Source: Vandammella animalimorsus
GTDB lineage: Bacteria; Pseudomonadota; Gammaproteobacteria; Burkholderiales; Burkholderiaceae_C
Length of the DNA: 64,000 bases
Direction: 5' to 3'
Assembly (NCBI RefSeq): GCF_002285265.1
Contig: NZ_NSJB01000011.1
Location: forward strand, 1 to 64,000
Made by a program: the position numbers and the translations under genes. Under the pieces are notes generated by a model. The model was not told where the DNA came from and ran no database searches. It worked only from the letters and a program-made list of their open reading frames with translations. Positions 48,722 to 57,606 of this stretch are shown here, one piece after another. Within the stretch, counting starts at the first letter, position 1. Every line of letters starts with the position of its first letter.

Positions 48722-50047
48722 TTATTGGGCCAGGGGCGATGCGGCGCTGGCTGTGCGGCGCTCGAAGGCGATGTCGCCGGCCACGATGGTGCAGCGCACC
48801 TGGCCGGGCAGGGTCTGGCCCAGAAAGGGCGTGTGTTTGCCCTGGCTGTGCAGCGCCTGGGGCGTGAGGCGCCAGGGCGCTTGCGGGTCGTACAGGCACA
48901 GGTCGGCCACGCCGCCGGCCACCAGCTTGCCCACGCTGGCCTGCAGTGTGCCCAGCGCATCGCCCAGCACCTGGGCGCTGGCGCTGCTCACGCGCGAGAG
49001 CGCCGTCAGCAGGGGCACGCCTTGCTGCTGGGCCCAGTGCTGGGTCAGCGGCAGCAGCAGCTCCAGGCCGGTGGCACCGGGCTCGGCTTCGGCAAAGGGC
49101 ATTTCCTTGGCGTCATCGGCCACGGGCGTGTGGTCGGAGACCAGTGCGTCGATGGTGCCATCGGCCAGCGCCTGGGCCAGCGCCTCGCGGTCGCGCTGCT
49201 GGCGCAGCGGCGGTTGCAGGCGCGCATTGCTGTCGAAGAAGCCGATGTCGGCATCGGTCAGCAGCAGGGAGTTGATGCTGATGTCGCAGCTCACGGGCAG
49301 GCCCTCGGCCTTGGCCTGGCGCACCAGCGCCACGCCCTGGGCGCTGCTGAGACGACACAGGTGCACGCGGCAGGGGGTGCTGCGCAGCAGCTCGAACAGG
49401 GTGTGCAGGGCAATGGTCTCGGCGGCCACGGGCACGCCCGACAGGCCCATGCGCTGCGCCAGCGGGCCGCTGGCGGCCACGCCGCCACCCAGCGCCGCAT
49501 CTTGCGGGCGCAGCCAGACGGTGTAGCCGAAGGTGGCGGCGTACTGCAGCGCGCGCTGCAGCACCAGGTTGTTTTTCAGCGGCGCCTCGGCCTGGCCGAA
49601 GCCCACGCAGCCGGCCTGGGTCAGGTGCGACATCTCGGTCAGCACCTCGCCGTGCAGGCCGCGCGTGAGCGCGCCCAGCGGGAATAGCCGCGCCTGGCGC
49701 AGGTTGCCCGCGCGCAGCTTGAGCATTTCGACCAGGCCGGATTCGTCCAGCACCGGGTCGGTGTCGGGCGGGCAGACCAGGCTGCTCACGCCGCCGGCCA
49801 CAGCAGCGTGCATTTCCGATTCGAGCATGCCGGCGTGCTCGAAGCCGGGCTCGCGCATGCGCGCGCACAGATCGACCAGCCCGGGCAGCACCCACAGGCC
49901 GCTGGCGTCGATGCGGCGCTCGGGCTGGAACTCGGCCGGCACCTGGCCGATGGCGACGATGCGCCCGGAGGCAATGGCGATGTCGCCGGTGGCATCCAGC
50001 CCGCTGGCCGGGTCCAGCAGGCGGCCGCCTTGGATGAGTGTTTTCAT
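48722..50047 (-). CDS. pyrX: Dihydroorotase-like protein lacking metal ligands (PyrC', PyrX)
   Basis: A 441-aa amidohydrolase-fold protein like dihydroorotase. The metal-binding HxH expected after PGLVDL is replaced by C61-A62-R63 (PGLVDLCARMREPG), so zinc binding and catalysis should be lost. In Pseudomonas and relatives such non-catalytic pseudo-dihydroorotases assemble with aspartate carbamoyltransferase. The gene lies 30 bp after pyrB, which supports the same role. An active dihydroorotase should be encoded elsewhere. It is the last gene of the algH-ruvX-pyrR-pyrB cluster. Confidence 0.9.
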   Translation of the reverse strand: MKTLIQGGRLLDPASGLDATGDIAIASGRIVAIGQVPAEFQPERRIDASGLWVLPGLVDLCARMREPGFEHAGMLESEMHAAVAGGVSSLVCPPDTDPVLDESGLVEMLKLRAGNLRQARLFPLGALTRGLHGEVLTEMSHLTQAGCVGFGQAEAPLKNNLVLQRALQYAATFGYTVWLRPQDAALGGGVAASGPLAQRMGLSGVPVAAETIALHTLFELLRSTPCRVHLCRLSSAQGVALVRQAKAEGLPVSCDISINSLLLTDADIGFFDSNARLQPPLRQQRDREALAQALADGTIDALVSDHTPVADDAKEMPFAEAEPGATGLELLLPLTQHWAQQQGVPLLTALSRVSSASAQVLGDALGTLQASVGKLVAGGVADLCLYDPQAPWRLTPQALHSQGKHTPFLGQTLPGQVRCTIVAGDIAFERRTASAASPLAQ

Positions 50048-50077
50048 GCGTGCAATGACAAGGGTCTGAAGGGGGGA

Positions 50078-51040
50078 TCAGGCTTCGTTGCCGGCGACGA
50101 TGGACATGACGGCCATGCGCACGGCGATGCCGAAGCTCACCTGCGGCAGGATCACGCTGTGCGCGCCATCGGCAACGTCGGAGTCGATCTCCACGCCGCG
50201 GTTGATCGGGCCGGGGTGCATGACGATGGCGTCGGGCTTGGCCAGGCGCAGCTTGGCCGGCGTCAGGCCGAAGTTCTTGAAATACTCTTGGCTGCTGGGC
50301 AGCAGCGCGCCGCTCATGCGCTCGTTTTGCAGGCGCAGCATGATGACCACGTCGGCATCGCGGATGCCGTCTTCGAGGCGGTGAAAGACGCGCGCGCCCA
50401 TGGCCGAGAAGTGCTCGGGCACCAGCGTGCGCGGGCCGACCACGCGCACGTCCGGGCAGCCCAGCGTGGTCAGCGCGTGGATGTCCGAGCGCGCCACGCG
50501 CGAGTGCAGCACGTCGCCCACGATGGCCACCGACAGCTGGCTGAAGTCCTTCTTGTAGTGGCGGATGGTGTACATGTCCAGCAGGCCCTGCGTGGGGTGG
50601 GCATGGCGGCCATCGCCGGCGTTGACCACGTGCACGTGCGGCGCCACGTGCTGGGCGATGAGGTAGGGCGCGCCCGATTCGCTGTGGCGCACCACGAAGA
50701 TGTCCGCGGCCATGGCCGAGAGGTTGGCGATGGTGTCCAGCAAGGTCTCGCCCTTGGCGGTGGAGGAGCGGCCAATGTCCAGCGTGAACACGTCGGCCGA
50801 GAGCCGCTTGGCGGCAATGTCGAAGGTGGTGCGCGTGCGCGTGCTGTTCTCGAAGAACAGGTTGAAGACGCTCTTGCCGCGCAGCAGCGGCACCTTCTTG
50901 ACCTCGCGGTCGCTGACGGAGACGAAGTTGCTGGCCGTGTCGAGGATGTGCGTGAGGATCTCGCGCGGCAGGCCCTCGGTGGAGAGCAGGTGGATGAGCT
51001 CGCCGTGCTGGTTCAGTTGCGGGTTGCGGGACGCACGCAT
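50078..51040 (-). CDS. pyrB: Aspartate carbamoyltransferase catalytic subunit
   Basis: PyrB joins carbamoyl phosphate and aspartate in UMP synthesis (320 aa). Landmarks are the carbamoyl-phosphate loop [47 protein letters not shown] and [13 protein letters not shown]. It begins 4 bp after the pyrR stop, and the pseudo-dihydroorotase gene follows. No pyrI is present, in line with the PyrB-PyrC' type of dodecamer. Confidence 0.96.
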   Translation of the reverse strand: MRASRNPQLNQHGELIHLLSTEGLPREILTHILDTASNFVSVSDREVKKVPLLRGKSVFNLFFENSTRTRTTFDIAAKRLSADVFTLDIGRSSTAKGETLLDTIANLSAMAADIFVVRHSESGAPYLIAQHVAPHVHVVNAGDGRHAHPTQGLLDMYTIRHYKKDFSQLSVAIVGDVLHSRVARSDIHALTTLGCPDVRVVGPRTLVPEHFSAMGARVFHRLEDGIRDADVVIMLRLQNERMSGALLPSSQEYFKNFGLTPAKLRLAKPDAIVMHPGPINRGVEIDSDVADGAHSVILPQVSFGIAVRMAVMSIVAGNEA

Positions 51041-51044
51041 GGCC

Positions 51045-51578
51045 TCAGACCTCCTCAATCGCAAAGTGCAGGCGCCGCTGGCCCTGCGCGTCCTGGCGCG
51101 CCAGCGCCAGCTTCTGGCTGGCCGGCAGCGACAGACGCGCGGCGGCGTAGGTGGCCTCGATGGGCAGCTGGCGCCCGCCGCGATCGACCAGCACCGCCAG
51201 GCGCACGCGCGCCGGGCGGCCATAGTCGAACAGCTCATTGAGCACGGCGCGGATGGTGCGGCCGGTGTAGAGCACGTCGTCGAGCACCAGGATGTCGGCG
51301 CCGTTGACGTCGAAATCCAGCGCAGTCTGGGCGCTGGAGGCGGCGCTGGCCATGCCGCGCTGGGCAAAGTCGTCGCGGTGCAGCGCCGAGGACAGGCTGT
51401 TCAGGCCCTGGCGCAGCTGCAAGTCGTCGATCAGGCGCTCGAGCAGCCAGACGCCGCCGGAGGTGATGCCCGCCAGCCGCGTCTGCGGCTCCAGCAGCGC
51501 CCGCACCCCCTGGCGCAGGTCGGCATACAGGCTTTCGGCATCCAGGGCCAGCAGCCCTGGCGATGCGGTGTGGTTCAT
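51045..51578 (-). CDS. pyrR: PyrR-like uracil phosphoribosyltransferase/regulator
   Basis: A 177-aa type-I phosphoribosyltransferase with the PRPP-binding motif [19 protein letters not shown], preceded by [14 protein letters not shown]. In Gram-positives PyrR also binds pyr mRNA; in proteobacteria that role is less clear. I see no attenuator stem-loop in the short spacer to pyrB. It overlaps ruvX by 4 bp and is followed directly by pyrB. Confidence 0.92.
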   Translation of the reverse strand: MNHTASPGLLALDAESLYADLRQGVRALLEPQTRLAGITSGGVWLLERLIDDLQLRQGLNSLSSALHRDDFAQRGMASAASSAQTALDFDVNGADILVLDDVLYTGRTIRAVLNELFDYGRPARVRLAVLVDRGGRQLPIEATYAAARLSLPASQKLALARQDAQGQRRLHFAIEEV

Positions 51579-52009
51579 TCCAGGTTCCTCAGAAATTGGG
51601 TCAGGATGATAGCGGCAGATACGGCGTCGACATGGGCCTGATCGGCGCCTTGCGACAGCGCCTCGGTGGTGCTGTAGCGCTCATCGACGCCGAACACCGG
51701 CAGGCCAAAGCGCCCGTGCAGCCCGCGCATGAAGCGGCGCGCCAGCTCGGTGTTGGCATGGGGCGCGCCATCGGGATGAAAAGGCAGGCCAACGACCAGC
51801 GCATCGGGCTGCCACTGGGCCAGCAGCGGCTCGACCAGCGCAAAGACGGCCTTGCCCTGCGCCTGCAGCGCCGTCAGCGGCCGGGCCGTGCCCAGCAGGC
51901 GCGTGCCCACGGCCACGCCGGTGCGCCGGGTGCCGTAGTCAAAGGCCAGAAAGGTTTGCAGTGCGGCCTGGCCGGCCGGGGCGGGGTAATTGGGGGGCAG
52001 CGATTCCAT
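51575..52009 (-). CDS. ruvX: Holliday-junction resolvase-like RuvX (YqgF)
   Basis: A 144-aa RNase H-fold nuclease. LAFDYGTRRTGVAVGTRLLG supplies the first catalytic aspartate, VVGLPFHPDG follows, and FGVDERYSTTEAL and QAHVDAVSAAIILTQF carry the other acidic residues. YqgF is implicated in 16S rRNA 5' processing and possibly recombination. I start at 52009 (MESLPPNYP). The stop overlaps the pyrR start by 4 bp. Confidence 0.93.
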   Translation of the reverse strand: MESLPPNYPAPAGQAALQTFLAFDYGTRRTGVAVGTRLLGTARPLTALQAQGKAVFALVEPLLAQWQPDALVVGLPFHPDGAPHANTELARRFMRGLHGRFGLPVFGVDERYSTTEALSQGADQAHVDAVSAAIILTQFLRNLE

Positions 52010-52098
52010 GGGCCGGTCAGCGCGATGTGCAAGGCCTAGCATGTCGCCGGGGGCGTTGCGCAGAGCGCGTTAGAGCTTTGAGCAAGCCATCAAAACCT

Positions 52099-52692
52099 TC
52101 AGGCATGGCCCACCATGGGCACGATGCGCTGCGGGTCGATGCCCAGCAGCTCGAAGGCCCTGGCATAGCGCTGCTGCGGCGCGAGCTCGAACAGCAGTTG
52201 CCGATCGGCCTTGACGGTCAGCCAGGCGTTGGCGGCCAGCTCGCTTTCGAGCTGGCCCTCGTCCCACGAGGCGCAGCCCAGTGCCAGCAGCGCCTTGCGC
52301 GGGCCGTCGCCTTGGCTGAGCGCATCCATCACATCGCGCGAGGAGGTCATGGCCAGGCCATCGCCCACCGGCAGGGTGGAGGCATAGGGCCAGGCATCCT
52401 GCCCCTGGGCGCCGGGGGCGGCGTCGTGCAGCACGAAGCCGCGATCCTGGTGCAGCGGGCCGCCGAGCAGCACCGGCATGTCGGCCAGGTCATCGCGCGC
52501 CAGCGCCAGCTCCAGGCGCGAGAACAGGTGGCGCACGCTGATGTCCGTGGTTTTGTTGACGATCAGCCCCAGCGCGCCCTTGTCGTTGTGCTCACAGACA
52601 TACACCACGCTGCCGCCGAACAGCTCATCCTCAAGGCCAGGCATGGCGATGAGGAGGTGGCCGGTCAGATCCATGGCGGGTGGGGAAGACAT
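52099..52692 (-). CDS. algH: YqgE/AlgH-family protein
   Basis: A 197-aa conserved cytosolic protein of the YqgE/AlgH (DUF179) family. It opens MSSPPAMDLTGHLLIAMPGL and has YVCEHNDKGALGLIVNKTTD, LLGGPLHQDRGFVLH and LGCASWDEGQLESELAANAW, the family signature. AlgH influences alginate and redox-related traits in Pseudomonas; the molecular role is unsettled. It is the first gene of the algH-ruvX-pyrR-pyrB-pyrX cluster. Confidence 0.93.
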   Translation of the reverse strand: MSSPPAMDLTGHLLIAMPGLEDELFGGSVVYVCEHNDKGALGLIVNKTTDISVRHLFSRLELALARDDLADMPVLLGGPLHQDRGFVLHDAAPGAQGQDAWPYASTLPVGDGLAMTSSRDVMDALSQGDGPRKALLALGCASWDEGQLESELAANAWLTVKADRQLLFELAPQQRYARAFELLGIDPQRIVPMVGHA

Positions 52693-52719
52693 GGGCTTGA
52701 TTTTATGGTCTGTTCAGCC

Positions 52720-52751
52720 GCTTTTTCGGGATGCGCGCACCCCGAAAAAGC
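52720..52751. terminator. Hairpin after prfB
   Basis: GCTTTTTCGGG (52720-52730) is perfectly complementary to CCCGAAAAAGC (52741-52751) with a 10-nt loop. The T-rich arm sits on either strand. It lies beyond the prfB stop and upstream of algH, so it probably terminates prfB. Confidence 0.6.
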
Positions 52752-52756
52752 CCCGC

Positions 52757-52815
52757 AAGCGCCCCCAAAGCGCCCCCCAAAGCGCCCCCGAAAGCGCCAC
52801 CGAAAGCGCCACCGA
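52757..52815. repeat. Short tandem repeat of about 12 bp, five units
   Basis: Five units of the type AAGCGCCACCGA (first one 11 bp, variants with CCCCC) lie head to tail between the prfB terminator and prfB. Translated forward they would read (APPK)n, but no gene is evident. The array is AT-poor and likely to vary in copy number. Confidence 0.75.
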
Positions 52816-52862
52816 AAAGATTGGGCGCAGCCGGGGCTGGATGCCTCTGCACGGCCGGTGCT

Positions 52863-53967
52863 TTACACGCCTTGCTTGAGCGAGGCTTCGATGAAGGCGT
52901 CCAGGTCGCCGTCGAGCACTTTTTGCGTGTTGGAGATTTCCACGCCGGTGCGCAGGTCCTTGATGCGGCTGTTGTCCAGCACGTAGCTGCGGATCTGGTG
53001 GCCCCAGCCCACGTCGGTCTTGCTGTCTTCGAGCTTTTGCTGGTCTTCCAGGCGCTTGCGCATCTCGAAGTCGTAGAGCTTGGAGCGCAGGCGCTGCCAG
53101 GCCATGTCGCGGTTGCTGTGCTGGCTGCGGCTGTCCTGCGATTGCACGACGATGCCGGTGGGGATGTGCGTCAGGCGCACGGCCGAGTCGGTCTTGTTGA
53201 TGTGCTGGCCACCGGCGCCGCTGGCGCGGTAGGTGTCCACGCGCACGTCGGCCGGGTTGATCTCGATCTCGATGGAGTCGTCGATTTCCGGGTAGACGAA
53301 GATCGAGGCAAAGCTGGTGTGGCGCCCGCCCGAGGAGTCGAACGGCGACTTGCGCACCAGCCGGTGCACGCCGCTTTCGGTGCGCAGCAGGCCGTAGGCG
53401 TACTCGCCCTCGACCTTGATGGTCGCGCCCTTGATGCCGGCCACGTCGCCTGGGGTCTCGTCCTCCATGCTGGTCTTGAAGCCCTTGCGCTCGGCGTACT
53501 TGAGGTACTGGCGCAGCAACATGCTGGCCCAGTCGCAGGCCTCGGTGCCGCCGGCGCCGGCCTGGATGTCGATGAAGCAGTTCAGCGGGTCGGCCTCCTG
53601 GCTGAACATGCGGCGGAACTCCAGCTCTTCAACGTCCGGGCGCAGCTCTTCGACCAGCGCCTCGATGGCCTCCAGGCTGGCGTCATCGCCTTCCTCGCGG
53701 GCCATGTCGAACAACTCGCTGTTGTCGCTCAGCTCCTGCGTCAGGCGCTCGAGCGTGAGCACCACGCCGTCGAGCAGCTTTTTCTCCTTGCCCAGCTCCT
53801 GGGCCTTCTTCGGGTCGTTCCAGACGGCCGGGTCTTCCAGGCCGGCGTTGACTGTCCTCAGGCGTTCGAACTTGGCATCGAAGTCAAAGATACCTCCGTA
53901 AGTCCTGGGTGCGCGCGCTCAGGTCTTCCAGGCTGGCCTTGATTTGGTTGATGCGTTCTGCTTCCAT
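52863..53967 (-). CDS. prfB: Peptide chain release factor 2 (programmed +1 frameshift)
   Basis: RF2 recognises UGA and UAA. Translation starts at ATG 53967 ([20 protein letters not shown]). After 27 codons it meets an in-frame TGA (53886-53884) and must shift +1 into the frame that runs to 52863, giving 367 aa, the normal RF2 length. The second frame carries the stop-codon tripeptide SPF ([11 protein letters not shown]) and the catalytic GGQ ([20 protein letters not shown]). The shift site has the classical form: a Shine-Dalgarno-like GGAGG just before TATCTTTGAC. Confidence 0.97.
53883..53901 (-). promoter_or_regulatory. prfB programmed frameshift site
   Basis: Read on the minus strand: CGGAGG, then TAT, then CTT TGA C. 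The SD-like element, slippery CTT and poorly terminating TGA-C match the autoregulatory RF2 frameshift cassette. Low RF2 favours the shift and thus more RF2. Confidence 0.95.
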
Positions 53968-54094
53968 GGTGCTTGCTCTCTCATTCAAAAAGACGGCGCT
54001 GGCAGGCGGGCTGGCCAAACCTGCAGCGCGAAAGGGGGGATTTTCGCACGGGCGCGGCCATGGGCCTTGCCGTGCTTTGGCGGGCTGAACTCTG

Positions 54095-54117
54095 AGAACC
54101 TGTTCAACAGGCTCTTA
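54095..54117. repeat. Palindromic remnant of the M1 family next to rpiA stop
   Basis: AGAACCTGTTCA (54095-54106) is identical to the first 12 bases of the M1 terminal repeat and is followed at once by ACAGGCTCTTA, an inverted partner. It looks like two element ends joined with the middle lost. It overlaps the rpiA stop codon and may work as a weak terminator. Confidence 0.6.
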
Positions 54118-54792
54118 GTCAAAGCGCAGCGTCTGCACGCCGTCGGCGGCGCCCAGCAGGCAGATGCTGGCCTTGTGGCGCGCGAAGATGCCGACGGTGA
54201 CCACGCCCGGCCAGGCCGAGATCTCCTGCTCCAGCGCCAGTGGCTGGTGGATTTGCAGGCCACGCACGTCCAGGATGTGCATGCCGTTGTCGGTCACCAG
54301 CGGCTGGCCGTCCGCGCGCAGGCGCAGGCTGGCCTGGCCGCCCAGCGCGGCAAAGCGGCGCGCCAGCTGGGTGCTGGCCATGGGCACGACTTCGACCGGC
54401 AGTGGAAAGCGCCCCAGCACCGGCACTTGCTTGCTGGCATCGGCGATGCAGATGAAGCGCTCGGCCAGGTCGGCGACGATTTTCTCGCGCGTCAGCGCCG
54501 CGCCGCCGCCCTTGATCATGCAGCCCTGCGGGTCGATCTCGTCGGCGCCGTCGATGTAGCACTGCAGGCGCTCGACGGCGCTGGCTTCGAGCACGGCGAT
54601 GCCGGCCTGGCGCAGCAGCGCGGTGCTGGCCTCGGAGCTGGAGACTGCGCCTTGCAGCGGGATGGCCGCCTGCGCCAGCGCAGCAATGAAGTGGTTGACG
54701 GTCGAGCCGGTGCCGACGCCGAGGATGCCGTGCGCGGGCACGTACTCCAGCGCGGCCTGGGCCACGCGGGCCTTGAGGGTGTCTTGGTCCAT
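54115..54792 (-). CDS. rpiA: Ribose-5-phosphate isomerase A
   Basis: RpiA interconverts ribose-5-P and ribulose-5-P (225 aa). The sequence shows [16 protein letters not shown], then [20 protein letters not shown] with the catalytic region, [12 protein letters not shown] and [12 protein letters not shown]. All are standard. I start at 54792 ([18 protein letters not shown]). It lies downstream of prfB's start region but on the same strand, as a separate unit. Confidence 0.95.
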   Translation of the reverse strand: MDQDTLKARVAQAALEYVPAHGILGVGTGSTVNHFIAALAQAAIPLQGAVSSSEASTALLRQAGIAVLEASAVERLQCYIDGADEIDPQGCMIKGGGAALTREKIVADLAERFICIADASKQVPVLGRFPLPVEVVPMASTQLARRFAALGGQASLRLRADGQPLVTDNGMHILDVRGLQIHQPLALEQEISAWPGVVTVGIFARHKASICLLGAADGVQTLRFD

Positions 54793-54947
54793 GGGGTGTG
54801 CGGTTTGCTGCAAAAAGCGCCGGCCTGCCCGGCCGTGCGCGGGGGCGCATTATCACTTTTTGCCGGCCGCCTGGCGGCCCTTGCCTGGGGATGTCCTGTA
54901 CGTGCCCAGAGGCAAAGTCGCCTCTGCCTTCATTTACACTCGCCGCC

Positions 54948-56027
54948 ATGGATTTGTACCCGCTGATTCGGCCTTTTCTGTTTGCGCTGGATGCAGAAAA
55001 AGCCCATGACTTCGCCCTGGACTGGATCAAGAAAACCCAGTCGCGCCCGCTGTTGCGGCGCCTGTATGCCCAGAGGGCCGTGCTCGATCCGGTCACCGTT
55101 GCCGGGCTGGAGTTCCCCAACCGCGTGGGGCTGGCGGCCGGGCTGGACAAGAACGCGCGCTGCATCGACGGCCTGGCGGCCATGGGCTTTGGCTTTGTCG
55201 AGGTCGGCACCGTCACGCCGCTGGCGCAAAAGGGCAATTCCAAGCCGCGCATGTTCCGCGTGCGCGAGGCTGGTGCCATCATCAACCGCATGGGCTTCAA
55301 CAACCAGGGGCTGGAGGCGTTTTTGCGTAACGTGCAGCGCTCGGTGGTGCGCCGCCAGGTGCAGCCTGAAGGCCAGCCGGCGCTGCGCCTGGGGCTGAAC
55401 ATCGGCAAGAACGCGGCCACGCCGATCGAGCGCGCCGCCGATGATTACCTGGCCTGCCTGGAGGCGGTCTACCCCCATGCGGACTACGTCACCATCAACA
55501 TCAGCTCGCCCAACACCAAGAATCTGCGCGATCTGCAATCCAACGCCTCGCTCGATGCGCTGCTGCACGCGCTGACCGAGCGGCGCGAGCAGCTCAAGCA
55601 GGCGCAGCCGCACAAGCCCATGTTCCTGAAGATCGCGCCGGATTTGAGCGAGGAGCAGGTGGCCCTGATTGCCGCCATCGTGCAGCGCCACCAGGTCGAT
55701 GGCTTGATCGCCACCAACACCACCGTCAACCACGACGAGGTGCAGGCCTTCACCCACGGCAGCGAGGTCGGCGGCGTCAGCGGCGCACCGGTGCGCCAGG
55801 CCAGCACGGCGGTGATCGCCCAGCTGCGCCAGGCGCTGGGCCCGCAGGTGCCCATCATTGGCGTGGGCGGCATCATGGACGCCGAGGACGCCCTGGAGAA
55901 AGTCAAGGCCGGGGCCGATCTGGTGCAGATCTACAGCGGCCTGATCTACCAGGGCCCGGCGCTGGTGCCGCAGGTGGCCCAGGCCCTCAAGGACTACCAC
56001 GCGCGCCAACCCCAGGCAGAGTCCTGA
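54948..56027 (+). CDS. pyrD: Dihydroorotate dehydrogenase (quinone), class 2
   Basis: PyrD oxidises dihydroorotate to orotate and passes electrons to quinone at the inner membrane (359 aa). The N-terminal helix ([20 protein letters not shown]) is the class-2 membrane-association domain. [34 protein letters not shown] with the catalytic serine, IATNTTVNH and [20 protein letters not shown] follow. AGAGGC/GCCTCT can form a small hairpin 22 bp upstream of the ATG. Confidence 0.96.
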   Translation: MDLYPLIRPFLFALDAEKAHDFALDWIKKTQSRPLLRRLYAQRAVLDPVTVAGLEFPNRVGLAAGLDKNARCIDGLAAMGFGFVEVGTVTPLAQKGNSKPRMFRVREAGAIINRMGFNNQGLEAFLRNVQRSVVRRQVQPEGQPALRLGLNIGKNAATPIERAADDYLACLEAVYPHADYVTINISSPNTKNLRDLQSNASLDALLHALTERREQLKQAQPHKPMFLKIAPDLSEEQVALIAAIVQRHQVDGLIATNTTVNHDEVQAFTHGSEVGGVSGAPVRQASTAVIAQLRQALGPQVPIIGVGGIMDAEDALEKVKAGADLVQIYSGLIYQGPALVPQVAQALKDYHARQPQAES

Positions 56028-56112
56028 CGCAGAGCTGCCTGTTCAAAGCCCAAAGGCGCAGGCCTGCGGCCTGCAGGCGCAGCGGGCTTGGCCGCCGCGC
56101 CGCCTGGGCGCA

Positions 56113-57459
56113 TCACAAATGCTTGACCAGCACGCGGCTTTTGCGGCTCCAGTTGTACTTTTCCTTGCGCGCCTGCGGCAGCCAGTCCGGGTCCACCGTC
56201 TCGAAGCCACGCTTGATGAACCAGTGCATGGTGCGCGTGGTCAGCACGAAGATGCTTTTGAGCCCCTGCGCCCGGGCGCGCTGCTCGATGCGCTTGAGCA
56301 GCTTCTCGCCATCGCCCTGGCCCTGGGCGTGCGGCGAGACGGTGACCGAGGCCATTTCGCCGGTGCGCTCCTCGGGGTAGGGGTAGAGCGCGGCGCAGCC
56401 GAAGATCACGCCGTCGTGCTCGACGATGGTGTAGTTGTTGATGTCGCGCTCGATGTCGGTGCGGCTGCGTTTGACCAGCGTGCCGTCGTTCTCGAAAGGC
56501 TCGATCAGCTGCAGGATGCCGGCCACGTCGTCGGCCGTGGCCTGGCGCACTTCCTCCAGGCGCTCGTCCACCACCATGGTGCCGATGCCGTCGTGCACGT
56601 AGATCTCCAGCAGCATTGAGCCGTCGACCGCATAGGGGATGATGTGGCTGCGCTCGACGCCGCCCTCGCAGGCCTTGATGCAGTAGCTGAGGTAAAAGCC
56701 CGTGTCCGTGGGCAGCTCGGCCTGGGGCGAGCGCTGCAACAGCGCGCGCGCATCGGCCAGCGTCATCTCGGTGACGATGGGGTTGTCCTCGGCCGGCGGC
56801 TGATCGGGCTGCTGGCGGATGCCCGGCAGCTCGCAGACGTACAGCAGCTTGTCGGCCTTGAGCGCGATGGCGATGGAGCTGGCCACCTCCTCCATGCCCA
56901 GGTTGAAGGCCTCGCCCGTGGGCGAGGAGCCAAATGGCGAGAGCAGCACGATGGAGTCCATCTCCAGCGCGTGGCGGATGCCGTCGGCATCGACCTTGCG
57001 CACCTTGCCCGTGTGCTGGAAATCCACCCCGTCCAAAATGCCCATGGGCCGCGCGGTGATGAAGTTGCCCGAGATCACGCGCACCTTGGAGCCGGCCATC
57101 GGCGTATTGGGCAGGCCCTGGCTGAAACAGGCCTCGATCTCAAAGCGCAGCTGCCCGGCCGCTTCCTGCGCGCAGTCCAGCGTTACCGGATCGGTGATGC
57201 GATGGCCCTTGTAGTACTGCGGCTGGTGGCCCTTGGCCAGCAACTGCTCGTTGACCTGTGGGCGAAAGCCATGCACCAGCACGATCTTCACCCCCATGCT
57301 GTGCACCAGCGCCAGGTCCTGCACCAGGTTCTGCAGCTTGCCCGCGGCAATGGCCTCGCCGCAGATGCCGACGACGAAGGTCTGGTGCCGGAACTTGTGG
57401 ATGTAGGGCGCGACCGAGCGGAACCAGGGAACGAAGGTGAAGTTGAAGACGTTGGACAT
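56113..57459 (-). CDS. argA: N-acetylglutamate synthase
   Basis: ArgA makes N-acetylglutamate, committing glutamate to arginine (448 aa). The N-terminal amino-acid-kinase-like domain shows VKIVLVHGFRPQVNEQL, KVRVISGNFITARPMG and SIVLLSPFGSSPTGEAFNL. The C-terminal GNAT domain has MASVTVSPHAQGQGDGEKLL and KSIFVLTTRTMHWFIKRGF. This two-domain form is usually feedback-inhibited by arginine. argD and argF lie about 20 kb away, so the pathway is dispersed. Confidence 0.94.
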   Translation of the reverse strand: MSNVFNFTFVPWFRSVAPYIHKFRHQTFVVGICGEAIAAGKLQNLVQDLALVHSMGVKIVLVHGFRPQVNEQLLAKGHQPQYYKGHRITDPVTLDCAQEAAGQLRFEIEACFSQGLPNTPMAGSKVRVISGNFITARPMGILDGVDFQHTGKVRKVDADGIRHALEMDSIVLLSPFGSSPTGEAFNLGMEEVASSIAIALKADKLLYVCELPGIRQQPDQPPAEDNPIVTEMTLADARALLQRSPQAELPTDTGFYLSYCIKACEGGVERSHIIPYAVDGSMLLEIYVHDGIGTMVVDERLEEVRQATADDVAGILQLIEPFENDGTLVKRSRTDIERDINNYTIVEHDGVIFGCAALYPYPEERTGEMASVTVSPHAQGQGDGEKLLKRIEQRARAQGLKSIFVLTTRTMHWFIKRGFETVDPDWLPQARKEKYNWSRKSRVLVKHL

Positions 57460-57606
57460 GGGGCGAGCAGCGTGGTGGCGGCACTGGTAAATCAATGGGG
57501 CCGCCATTGTGGTGCAGTTTGCGCACCATCGCGCTGAGGATGGCGCCCATGGCGCAGCAATGCACGGCGCCTCTCCAAGGCCTGGATGGCCTGAAAGGGC
57601 AGGCTG

